A DNA stretch of 64,000 nucleotides from NCBI RefSeq assembly GCF_003240585.1, contig NZ_PCDP01000013.1, forward strand, positions 32,205 through 96,204. The letters are read 5' to 3'. Made by a program: the position numbers and the translations under genes. Source of the stretch: Arminella tubonensis. Its GTDB lineage: Bacteria; Pseudomonadota; Alphaproteobacteria; Rhizobiales; Rhizobiaceae. Below are positions 25,909 through 35,000 of this stretch, in pieces. A model generated the notes under the pieces. It did no database searches. It saw only the letters and a list, made by a program, of their open reading frames with translations, and was not told the DNA's origin. Every line of letters begins with the position of its first letter. Position 1 is the first letter of the stretch.

Positions 25909-27002
25909 GGGCGTGGCTCCTGTCCGAGTTTCACTTTCTGTCCATCAACGAGCTCATTGACCCCGGCGATGACGACCTCCTCCCCTTGCCGCAGGCCCGA
26001 TTGAACCAGGACGGAACGGGGGGCGGACGCCGGGCCGTCGAGTTCAACGACCCTCAGGGCGACCTGGGCTGTCGCGCGATCCACCACCCAGACCTGGCTG
26101 GCGCCGCCTTGATGACGGATGGCGGAGAGCGGCAGCGTAATCGCCTGCTTTTTGTCTTCGGCAAGCGGCGTGGCAGTGACCACGGCGCCGAGGCGGAAGA
26201 TGTCCGGCGCCTGATCGATCCCGATCTTTAGCCGGTAGGTGCGCGTATTGGGATCGGCCTGAGGCGCGATCTCGCGGACGACGCCGGTGGCTTCAATCCT
26301 GCTGTCGAGCTGGAGGGCGACATCGAAGCGGTCGTCCAGGCGAATGCGACTGAACTGCGCCTCCGGAACGTCGACGACGACGTCGCGCTGTTCGAGGCGC
26401 GCCAGTTTCAAGACCGGCTGGCCGGCCGAAACGGTCTGGCCCATTTCCGCGGACGTGGCCGTGACGACGCCATCGAACTCGGCCCTCAGCTCGGAGTAGC
26501 CAAGTTGCTCATTCGCCTTGGCAAGGCTCGCCGTCGCTTTGGCGGCATTGGCGGCAGCCGACTTCAGCTGCTGTTCGGCAACATCGTGATCGGAAACACT
26601 AGCTGCGTTGCTCTCCATAAGCTTTCGCTTGCGGATTTCGGTCGTGGCCGCGTTCTCCAACTGCGCCTGGGCGTTGCGCAGATCGGCCTCCGCGCTCCTG
26701 ACAGCGAGTTGCAGGGTCAGTGGATCGATCTCGGCAAGGACATCGCCCTTGTGGACCAGGTCGCCGACATCGACCTTGCGAGACACCATGCGTCCAAGCG
26801 TCCGGAATGCCAGGTCGGTCTCGATGCGGGCCCGCACGACGCCGGGCGAGCCTACAGCCTTGTTCCGTTCGGCCGCGGCGATGACGACTTTGACCGGACG
26901 GGGGCTCGCCTGCTCTCCTGCGGCCGAATTCTGATCGCAGCCTGCAAGAAGCGACACGGAGAGAAGAAGTGGGAGAGCGGTAGATATGCGGTTGAGGGTC
27001 AT
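25905..27002 (-). CDS. RND periplasmic adaptor lipoprotein (second of two)
   Basis: A 365-residue HlyD/AcrA-type membrane-fusion protein with lipobox LLAGC (C22). It contains a biotinyl-lipoyl hairpin, a coiled-coil (about 95-165) and a beta-barrel domain. It overlaps the pump gene by 4 bases and begins 1 base after the preceding adaptor gene ends. Two unequal adaptors with one pump, as here, is a known arrangement in rhizobia and pseudomonads. Confidence 0.93.
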   Translation of the reverse strand: MTLNRISTALPLLLSVSLLAGCDQNSAAGEQASPRPVKVVIAAAERNKAVGSPGVVRARIETDLAFRTLGRMVSRKVDVGDLVHKGDVLAEIDPLTLQLAVRSAEADLRNAQAQLENAATTEIRKRKLMESNAASVSDHDVAEQQLKSAAANAAKATASLAKANEQLGYSELRAEFDGVVTATSAEMGQTVSAGQPVLKLARLEQRDVVVDVPEAQFSRIRLDDRFDVALQLDSRIEATGVVREIAPQADPNTRTYRLKIGIDQAPDIFRLGAVVTATPLAEDKKQAITLPLSAIRHQGGASQVWVVDRATAQVALRVVELDGPASAPRSVLVQSGLRQGEEVVIAGVNELVDGQKVKLGQEPRP

Positions 27003-27003
27003 C

Positions 27004-28068
27004 TCATTTGCCTTCCCAGGCGATTGCCTGGCCTTCCTTGAGGAATTTTCCGCCTTCGGTGACGATCAGGTCGTGCGGAGCGACGCCGCCGGTGACGACG
27101 AAATCGCTCTGACGGTAGCGGCCGACCGAAATCTTCCGGAGCGAAACAGATTGGTTTTGAGTGTTGACGAGCCACACGGCGGGGTCGCCCCCGGCTGACG
27201 CGATCGCGGTATAGGGCAGCACGATCCCGTCGCGCGGCGAGGCGCGCAGCTTGCCCACGACAGGCGTGCCGAGCGGCCATTGCGCCACCTCCTGGAGCCC
27301 CACCTTGATCCGGATCGTGCCCGCCTTCGCGTCGATGACGGGCGAGACCTCGCGTATGCTGGCATGGATGTCGCGCGAGGGGTTTGAGACCGGAGCGACC
27401 TCGACGTCGTTCAACGGCTGGCCATCCAGAAAGAATGCCTCGAAGACGTCGAACACGGCATCTCGCGGGCCGTCGTGGGCGAGCGTGAAGGCCGACTGCG
27501 CTGCCGACACCACCTGCCCGGCTTCAATGCTGCGCGCCGTGATGATGCCGTCCGCGGCGGCCTTCAACTCGGTGTAGGACAGAGCGTCCTTGGCCGTCGC
27601 GAGCGCCGCCTCGGCCGCCTCGAGCGAGGCTTGCGCACTCAAAAGCTCCTTTTGCGCATCGTCAAAGATCGCCCGCGGAGCTGCCTGCGACTGCAGGAGC
27701 GACTTCGCTCGCTCGAAAGCCAGCGTCTTCTGCGCAAGGATGGCCTGCGCCGACTCCAGCGCGGCGCGGGCGACGCTGACATCGGCCTGTTGCTCCGTGT
27801 CGTTAAGCCGTGCCAGCACGTCGCCGGCTCGGACATGCGATCCGACGTCGACCTTTCTCTCGAGAACCCGGCCGCTGACGCGAAAGGAGAGTTCGGTCTG
27901 GACCCGCGCCTTCACCTCGCCGGTGATTTCCGCTCCCGGTTGATACTGAGCCTCGGCAGCCGCGACGACGCGGACCTGCTGCGGCGGTGGGGCCACTTCG
28001 GCTTTCTGTTCGCAGGCAGCCAGCACTGCGCAGGCGAGACCAATTCCCAGCAATCGAAAGGACTGCAT
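27004..28068 (-). CDS. RND periplasmic adaptor lipoprotein (first of two)
   Basis: A membrane-fusion protein of about 354 residues with lipobox VLAAC (C19), the lipoyl hairpin, a long coiled-coil (ESAQAILAQKTLAFERAKSL region) and barrel domains. ATG 28068 follows GGAG and is preferred over the upstream ATG 28095. It is the first gene of the efflux operon. The promoter region on its left is the operator-like site at 28155-28218, shared with the divergent TetR relic. Confidence 0.92.
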   Translation of the reverse strand: MQSFRLLGIGLACAVLAACEQKAEVAPPPQQVRVVAAAEAQYQPGAEITGEVKARVQTELSFRVSGRVLERKVDVGSHVRAGDVLARLNDTEQQADVSVARAALESAQAILAQKTLAFERAKSLLQSQAAPRAIFDDAQKELLSAQASLEAAEAALATAKDALSYTELKAAADGIITARSIEAGQVVSAAQSAFTLAHDGPRDAVFDVFEAFFLDGQPLNDVEVAPVSNPSRDIHASIREVSPVIDAKAGTIRIKVGLQEVAQWPLGTPVVGKLRASPRDGIVLPYTAIASAGGDPAVWLVNTQNQSVSLRKISVGRYRQSDFVVTGGVAPHDLIVTEGGKFLKEGQAIAWEGK

Positions 28069-28154
28069 CTTTGCTCCGGTACGGTTTGCGACCAAAAGAG
28101 AGCGAGCAATCTTCGTTGCGCTCTTCAGTCCGCGATTACGGGCTATCGCCCCAA

Positions 28155-28218
28155 GTTGACAGCGACCACTTAATGCCTGGAGTGGACGTTGTCAACATTG
28201 TTCGGAGAAAAAGTTGAC
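28155..28218. promoter_or_regulatory. operator-like GTTGAC/GTCAAC element at the RND promoter
   Basis: GTTGAC-N5-CCACTTAA begins at 28155, followed by GTCAAC at 28191-28196 (inverted) and a second GTTGAC at 28213. The same element in the same order is found upstream of the intact TetR gene at 43226-43304. Over about 45 bases the two regions are nearly identical, which is strong evidence that both are bound by the same type of TetR repressor. Confidence 0.65.
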
Positions 28219-28235
28219 CGGCGCAATATCGAAAC

Positions 28236-28757
28236 GTGGCCGACCACCGAGCCACTTCCACCGAGCAGCGCCCCTGCCGCCACGGCGACCTGCACACGGC
28301 GATCGTGGAGGCTGCACTGTCCACAGCGAGTGACAAGCACAAAGTTTCCGCTCGCGAGCTCGCCCGTCGGGCGGGCGTCAGTCATAACGCCCCGTACAAA
28401 CACTTTTCCGACAAGCGTGAATTGCTCGCGGTCGTCTCGGCGGTTGGCTTCGAACTGCGGGGGAATGGCCGAAGCAACCCTAGAGCGCGGCTTACAAAAT
28501 CAAAGCGCTACTGGTGGCCGCGATAAGCGACGGCGCTCAAGGCGTTTCGTTCCAAACACCGGTAAGATCGATGGTGCCATCCTGATTTTCTGGTCGCTAA
28601 TGCATGGCATTACTTTGTCGCTGGTTGATCGGTCGTTCCCGCGACAAGATGGCGAATCTGACCGAGAGCGGCTTGCATGACATGCTCGACGGACTGGCAA
28701 AATAGCATCCCTGCGTTACCAGCAGGCGTGTGGGTAGGTCCTCCGCGTGCCGAGTAG
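28236..28757 (+). pseudogene. TetR-family regulator pseudogene, divergent from the RND operon
   Basis: The N-terminal half encodes HGDLHTAIVEAAL, then VSARELARRAGVSHNAPYKH and FSDKRELLAVVSAVGFEL, nearly the same as the intact TetR at 43311-44003. After GFEL the frame is broken: about 65 residues are missing, and C-terminal segments (AYKIKALLVAAISDGA, DGAILIFWSLMHGITLSLVD, ESGLHDMLDGLAK) reappear in shifted frames up to about 28757. The DNA-binding half alone (about 96 residues to the stop at 28526) could still be made, but it would lack the dimer/ligand domain. Confidence 0.85.
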
Positions 28758-28936
28758 GACGTCTCAAAACTTGCGACGAGCGACCTGTGGGCATTTTAAC
28801 AAAAAGCTTCCATGGGGCTGATGTTTTGCTGGCAATCGAACGGGTGATTTCCCGCAATCAATATCGCCCAGGATTGGGGTGCAGCGCTCGCAGAACGGCT
28901 CCCCTGCAGAGGTTGGGAATATCGAACCGACATGGC

Positions 28937-29161
28937 CTAAGCCGCTGTCATCACCTCTCCGACCTGGATATAGGACGACCTGGCCTTCGCAGCCTTCTCC
29001 CTCAGAGCAGCCAGCTCTTCGAAAAGCAGTTCCACGGCGATCTTCTGGACGGCTGCCTTCAGCCGATCCTCGACTTCGAAACTGTCGAGCATGTAACTGG
29101 TTATTGCGTCTTTCATCAGTTCTTCGATGGCAGGATCATTCTGCTCCAGCGTGTCACTCAT
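28937..29161 (-). CDS. small hypothetical protein
   Basis: A 74-residue acidic, helical, soluble protein (SDTLEQNDPAIEELMKDAIT..., then LKAAVQKIAVELLFEELAAL). AAGGATG lies about 7 bases before ATG 29161, which decides the start over ATG 29170. Composition suggests an amphipathic helix or coiled coil. The family is not recognised. Confidence 0.6.
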   Translation of the reverse strand: MSDTLEQNDPAIEELMKDAITSYMLDSFEVEDRLKAAVQKIAVELLFEELAALREKAAKARSSYIQVGEVMTAA

Positions 29162-29372
29162 ACCGTGCATCCTTTGTTGCGCGCATTTTCCTTCGGCTGC
29201 ACCTTTGAGGCTAGTCCCAAGCGCTATTTCGGTCCATAATACTCAGGGAAGACTTTCTGAATTCTAGGCATGTGCATTTCATCCTTTGGTTTACCCCACT
29301 CCACCAAGGTCGGAGTATATCGGGCTAGAACCTGCTCGGCTGATTGCTTCTCCGCACGACGCAGGAGAGACC

Positions 29373-29570
29373 GTTCAGGACCCCGTCAGCAGGCTAGATC
29401 CGCAAATTGCGAATGGTTGTTCGAGACCGTTTTTTAGACGACGAAGGCGCAAGACTTGGCCACCTGTCGGTCGACAATCGAGGCGCATGGCGAGCGGGTT
29501 AAGGGCTGCTCTAAAGCCTCGGGTGTCGTCTTTCCCTTCACCCTATCTCAGAACAGAGACGACCCCTGCC
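29373..29570 (+). pseudogene. histidine-kinase C-terminal relic
   Basis: Read through small frameshifts, this segment gives VQD..., LDPQIA, PFFTTK and then CRSTIEAHGERV...ASGVVFPFTLSQNRDD. This is the G1/G2 ATP-binding end of a sensor histidine kinase and closely resembles the C-terminus of the large kinase at 32026-37551 (CRSIIEAHGGRLW...GAVFLFTLPLERDE). Only the last 65 or so codons remain. Confidence 0.72.
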
Positions 29571-29720
29571 CGGTTACCGGCCAAATGCGAACGGGTCCAG
29601 AATGGATCGTTGACAACCTCGCGTTGGCAGAATCCGTCGGACCGCCCCTTGAACAACATTTTCTGAAATACGAGAACGGGAGCGTTGCAACGCGCTTTTG
29701 CTTAGAAGAGGTCTGCGACC

Positions 29721-30116
29721 TCATGAACCGCTTTGGTCCTCGCTACCGAAAGCCAGCGCAGAACGGATGCAATCAAGCAAAACCTGTTCGCCAAACGGCT
29801 TTGTCAGGCAGCCGACGATCTCGGCGCCCAACGCCGACGCCGGCGCATTCCTTTCCGGAAAGGCGGTGATCAGAACAGTCGGAATGCTCCTGCCCAGGGC
29901 GACGAGCCGGCGGTGCAGATCGAGCCCGCTCATTCCGGGCATATTGATGTCCGTCACGAGGCAGGCCGTGCGGCTAATATGAGGAAAACTCAAGAAATCA
30001 TCCGCGGATGAGAAGGTCTCGGCGTCAAATCCCATCGACCTCATGAGTCCCTTGATAGCCTCCCGCATCGGCTCGTCGTCGTCGACGATCGCAATCAGAG
30101 GTCTCTTGGTTGGCAC
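29721..30116 (-). CDS. receiver-only response regulator
   Basis: A 131-residue single receiver domain: acidic pocket DDDEP, phospho-acceptor Asp in LVTDINMPGMSGLDL, Thr in VLITAFP and Lys in CLTKPF are all present. There is no output domain, so it probably acts as a phosphate sink or phosphorelay intermediate. It lies convergent to a histidine-kinase relic at 29373-29570 and may now depend on the large kinase at 32026. Confidence 0.9.
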   Translation of the reverse strand: MPTKRPLIAIVDDDEPMREAIKGLMRSMGFDAETFSSADDFLSFPHISRTACLVTDINMPGMSGLDLHRRLVALGRSIPTVLITAFPERNAPASALGAEIVGCLTKPFGEQVLLDCIRSALAFGSEDQSGS

Positions 30117-30601
30117 TGCCGCCTCCCGACTTCGCCGATCGGCGCCGTGCCGAATTAGCGTTGTGGCGCGCTTGACTGGGTCGATCTAGCATCTAACGGC
30201 GACAAAGGCATCGCAAGCTATACGAGCGTATAGACTGTCTAAGACTTTCGGCAAGGAGCGGACCTCTCAAGAGCGCCCAGAGATAAGCAGTCGATGTAAT
30301 TGAGATCTCGCGGCACGCGTCCCGTTGTGACGGGAGAGACCGGCCATGGGGCGCATCGGCACGCCATGGCAGACCGCAGGACGCGCAACCGCTCTCGTGG
30401 ACCGCCCGCATTTAGCCTTGTGGGCGAGATCATTAGCGCGCATTCTGGTTTGCGAAAAGACACCGTTTCGGCAGCGAGGAAGGAGAGAGGAGGAGTGTTC
30501 TCATTGCGTCATTGGCACTCTTCTGATTGGGCTTCGCCCGCCGCTCATGCAGTGGGTGCGGATGCTGCACGTCCCAAAGCTTCGGTTGACCTTGGGGCGC
30601 G

Positions 30602-31240
30602 ATGACGATGACCGAGACAACCGTCATTGTGATCGATGATGACCCGGAAATCCGCGAGGCGCTCGGCAGCCTGCTGCGTTCCGTCGGTTTTGGCGTGCGC
30701 CTCCTCGCTTCGGTGGGCGATTTCCTCAGGTCTGGACGACCCAACGGACCGACCTGTCTCGTGCTCGATGTCCGGCTTCCCGGACAGAGCGGTCTTGATT
30801 TTCAGCTCGAACTGTCGCGCGAAAACATTCGGCTGCCGATCGTCTTCATCACCGGGCACGGCGACATTCCCATGTCCGTCCAGGCGATGAAAGGGGGCGC
30901 GGTCGAGTTCCTGACAAAGCCGTTCCGAGACCAGGATTTGCTCGACGCCGTTCAAGTCGGCCTTGCGCGCGACCGCACGTGGCTTGAAAACGAACAGGCA
31001 TTGGCGACGGTGCGCGCGCGTTTCGATAGCCTGACCCCGCGGGAGCGCGAGGTGATGGCTTTGGTGGTGACCGGACGGCTCAACAAGCAGATTGCCGGCG
31101 ATCTCGGTGTGAGCGAGATTACCGTGAAGGTTCACCGCAGCCAGGTCATGCAGAAGATGGGTACCAGATCCCTGCCCGAGCTCGCGCGTATGGCTGACAA
31201 GCTGATGCTCGCGCCGGGAAAGCCGCAAACGCACTCATAA
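30602..31240 (+). CDS. FixJ-family response regulator
   Basis: A 212-residue protein with a receiver domain (DDDPE, phospho-Asp in LVLDVRLPGQSG, TGHG, KPF) and a C-terminal LuxR-type HTH (LTPREREVMALVVTGRLNKQ, then GVSEITVKVHRSQVMQK). It is a transcription regulator of the FixJ/TodT type. The ATG at 30602 was used; ATG 30608 is also possible. It reads toward the giant kinase at 32026, its most likely partner, although 785 bases containing two candidate small RNAs separate them. Confidence 0.92.
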   Translation: MTMTETTVIVIDDDPEIREALGSLLRSVGFGVRLLASVGDFLRSGRPNGPTCLVLDVRLPGQSGLDFQLELSRENIRLPIVFITGHGDIPMSVQAMKGGAVEFLTKPFRDQDLLDAVQVGLARDRTWLENEQALATVRARFDSLTPREREVMALVVTGRLNKQIAGDLGVSEITVKVHRSQVMQKMGTRSLPELARMADKLMLAPGKPQTHS

Positions 31241-31329
31241 AGGTCTTGGCCGCGCGTATAGGTCACCCCATCCTCATTGGTAATCGATCCTTCCTGGTAG
31301 CCAATAGCCGCGCGGGAGCGCTCCTCTAT

Positions 31330-31419
31330 GATGCGGGTTACATTCCTCCTCCCGCCAAGGCCGTATCGCCCCCGATCGGCCCGCCTTAAGCCTCCCAACC
31401 GCCGGGAGGCTTCTTTTTT
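31330..31419 (+). ncRNA. candidate small RNA / 3'-UTR with anti-SD hairpin and terminator
   Basis: A stem GCGGG...CCCGC (31333-31355) presents CTCCTCCC (31346-31353) in and beside its loop, which is an exact anti-Shine-Dalgarno motif. It is followed by a strong rho-independent terminator at 31388-31417: AAGCCTCCC/GGGAGGCTT plus a T-run. This resembles the rhizobial alpha-r14 (NfeR1-like) small RNAs, which carry ultraconserved CUCCUCCC loops. It may instead be the 3' end of the FixJ-type mRNA, and the terminator certainly serves that gene. Confidence 0.45.
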
Positions 31420-31626
31420 GGCCCTCTCGCGTGGCAGACAAGGTCGGGCGCGACTTCAACGGCCTTGCAAGTGTCCGTGTCGGCTTATCGATTTCTTGCC
31501 CATCTGTTTCCACGTCCGAAAGGCATGGCACCACATGAGTATGTCACGCGCTGAGCAGAACCCGCCCATCGGCCCGATGCTGGTATTCCAACGTATTACA
31601 AGAATAATCCGCAGTATAATTTTCTG

Positions 31627-31785
31627 TTGTCATTTCTATCGCTAATCTCCACTCGTTGCCTCACGACAGGCAGGTAGCGATTTTCTCCCTTGCTACCAAC
31701 TAGCTTCGGCGCCCTCCTCCTCCGAAGCTCAGCGGGTCGACGATCCGCCCGACCGTCCAGCCCCGCCGCTGGGCGGTCTTTCGTC
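31627..31785 (+). ncRNA. candidate alpha-r14-like small RNA
   Basis: Three hairpins occur in a row. GGTAGC/GCTACC (31673-31697) has loop GATTTTCTCCCTT. AGCTTCGG/CCGAAGCT (31702-31729) has loop CGCCCTCCTCCT. A terminator-like GACCGTCCAGC/GCTGGGCGGTC (31751-31778) is followed by TTTCG. Two pyrimidine-rich anti-SD loops plus a terminal hairpin is the layout of rhizobial alpha-r14 small RNAs. A consensus -10 box TATAAT lies at 31615-31620, and the 5' end is estimated from it. No protein frame covers the region. Family membership is inferred from architecture. Confidence 0.5.
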
Positions 31786-32025
31786 AGCAGAGGCGGACCA
31801 TGCATCGGAGGTCGGGTATGGCCGCCTGGTTGATCCACTGGGACGACCAGGCGAGATATGGTAAAATGGTGGGGAAGTGTTTTCGGTTCATCACCTGTGC
31901 TCGCTTTGGCCTATGTGGTTGGACGGATTTCCGACACGAAGGTCGCACCGCCGAATGAGACAGCGAGGTGACGAAGTCGGCAAACAAGCACATCCTCTTT
32001 CTTCGGCGTTGGTGGAGATAGCAGT

Positions 32026-35000
32026 TTGGAGGTTCTTTGGGAGGATGGTGATCGCCTGTTCCACCGGGAACGACGCCGGGGCGCCGACGGCAAATGGAAC
32101 CCGGTACTGGTCGTGCTTCCGGCCCTCGAGCACCCGACGCTTTCAAGCCTCGAACGCCTCGACCATGAATATGGTTTGAAGGATGAGCTCGATAGCGCGT
32201 GGGCGTTGCGACCGCTTGAGCTGGTGCGCGAAGGCGACCGGACCATCCTGGTGCTTGAAGATCCGGGCGGCGAGCCGCTCGCCCGGCGCCTCGGAACGGC
32301 AATGGAAACGGAGCTTTTCCTGCGGCTCGCGGCCGGCATCGCCGCTGCGCTCGGCAAGGCCCACCAGCGCGGCCTCGTCCACAAGGACATCAAACCGGCC
32401 AATATCCTGGTAACTGACGCAGGCGCCGAGGTGCGGCTCACCGGCTTCGGCATCGCCTCGCGCCTCTCCCGCGAACGGCAGGCGCCCGAGCCGCCCGAAG
32501 TGGTCGCCGGAACGCTTGCCTATATGGCCCCCGAGCAGACCGGGCGCATGAACCGCTCGATCGACTCCCGCAGCGATCTTTATGCGCTCGGCGTGACTCT
32601 CTACGAAATGCTGACCGGGAGCCTGCCCTTCGCCGCTTCCGACCCGATGGAATGGGTGCATTGCCACATTGCACGGCAGCCGGTGCCGCCCAACGAGCGG
32701 ACGGCGGATGTTTCACCGGCAGTCTCGGCCATCGTCATGAAGCTGCTCGCCAAGACGGCCGAGGAGCGATACCAGACGGCAGGCGGCGTCGAACACGATC
32801 TAAGCCGCTGTCTCAGCCAATGGGAAATGCAGTGCCGGATTGACGCGTTCCCGCTCGGCGAACGCGATCTCCCGGACCACCTGCTGATTCCCGAGAAGCT
32901 ATACGGACGGGAGCACGAGATCGAGACCTTGCTCACTGCCTTCGACCGCGTGGTGTCGCGCGGAGCGCCTGAACTGGTGCTGGTTTCTGGCTATTCCGGC
33001 ATCGGCAAGTCGGCGGTGATCAATGAACTCCAAAAAGTACTGGTGCCGCCGCGCGGGCTGTTCGCGTCCGGCAAATTCGACCAGTACAAGCACGACATCC
33101 CTTATGCGACCCTAGCGCAGGCCTTTCAAGGCCTGCTCAAGGGGCTCCTCGCAAAGAGCGAGGCCGATTTGGCACCGTGGCGCGAGGCACTGAGCGAGAC
33201 GCTGGGACCGAACGGAGCGCTGATGGTCGATCTCCTCCCGGAACTGAAGCTCATCATCGGCGACCAGCCGCCGGTCGCCGAACTTCCGCCACAGGACGCG
33301 CAACGGCGATTCCAGATGATATTCCGCCGGTTCATCAGCGTCTTTGCCCGGCCCGAACATCCGCTAACGCTGTTCCTCGACGATCTCCAGTGGCTCGACG
33401 CGGCGACGCTCGACCTGCTGGAGGATCTGCTCACCCGGTCGGATCTGCAGCAGCTCATGCTGATCGGTGCCTATCGCGACAACGAAGTCACCGCCGCCCA
33501 TCCTCTGATGCGCAAGCTTGACGCGATCAAGACCGCCGGCGGCAAGGTGGCGGAGATCACGCTTGCGCCGCTTACCAAAGACGATCTCCGGCAGTTGATT
33601 GCCGATGCGCTCCACTGTCAGCCCGAGCGTGCAGCGCCGCTTGCACAAATGATGCACGACAAGACCGGCGGCAATCCGTTCTTCGTCCGTCAGTTCCTGT
33701 TTTCGCTCGCCGAAGAGGAAATGCTCATTTTCGATCATGACGCGGCATGCTGGTCCTGGGATCTCGAGCGCATTCACGCCAAGGGATACACCGACAACGT
33801 CGTACATCTCATGGTCGGAAAGCTCGCGCGCCTGCCGCCCCGGACGCGGGAGGCGTTGCAGCAGTTCGCCTGTCTTGGAAACCTCGCAGATACCACAATG
33901 CTTTCACTCGTCCTCGGGATCAAGGAGGAGCAAGTCGCCGGGGCCGTGGGGCCCGCCGTCGCTCAGGAGCTGCTCGAGCGTCTGACAGGCGCTTACCGGT
34001 TCGTCCACGATCGCGTTCAGGAAGCCGCCTATTCGCTGGTCCCCGAGGAGCGACGCGGCGAGTTGCACCTTCGCATAGGCAGACTGCTTGCGGCGAACAC
34101 TGCGCCGGAGCTGATTGACGATTATGTTTTCGAGATTGTCAGCCAGCTCAATCGCGGAGCCGCATTGATCACCTCAACTAAGGAGCGCGAGCAACTAGCC
34201 GAGTTCAATCTGCTGGCGGGCAAGCGCGCCAAGGCCTCGACGGCATACGCCTCGGCGCTCAACTATTTTGTTGCCGGCACGACGCTGCTTTCGGAAGCCG
34301 CCTGGCAGCGCCACCATCAACTGGCGTTCGCGCTTGAGCTGAACCGGGCCGAATGCGAGTTCCTCCTTGGCGCGCTATCGGACGCCGAGGAGCGGTCAGC
34401 ACAGCTTTCCAATTGTGCTGTCCGCTCCGACGACCAGGCCGCCGTCGCCTGCCTGCGCATCGATCTCTATGCTGCGCTCGGTCAGACCAGTCGTTCCGCC
34501 GCCGTCGGTCTCGACTACCTGAGGCAGCGTCTCGGCATCGACTGGTCGCCGCATCCAGCCGACGAGGACGTGCAACGAGAATACGGCCGGATCTGGTCGC
34601 AGCTCGGGAGCCGCGCGATCGAGGATCTCATCGATTTGCCGTTGATGAGCGACCCAGCATCCTCCGCGACGCTGGATATTCTCACCCGGCTCGTTGGGGC
34701 GGTATGGCATACCGATGCCAATCTTGCATGCATGGCGATCTGCCTGGCCGTCAATCTGAGCATCGAGCGAGGCAATAGCGACGGCTCCTGCTACCATTAT
34801 GTGTCGCTTGGCTACATTGCCGGCCCGCGCTTCGGCGACTATGCGGCCGGATTTCGATTCGGTCGGCTCGGCTGCCAACTGGTCGAAGGGAGTGAACTGA
34901 AGCGCTTCCAGGCCAGGACTTATAAAGACTTCGCGGCCCATGTCATACCGTGGACGAAACATGTCCGAACCGGCCGCGACCTTTTGCGGCAAGCGCTTGA

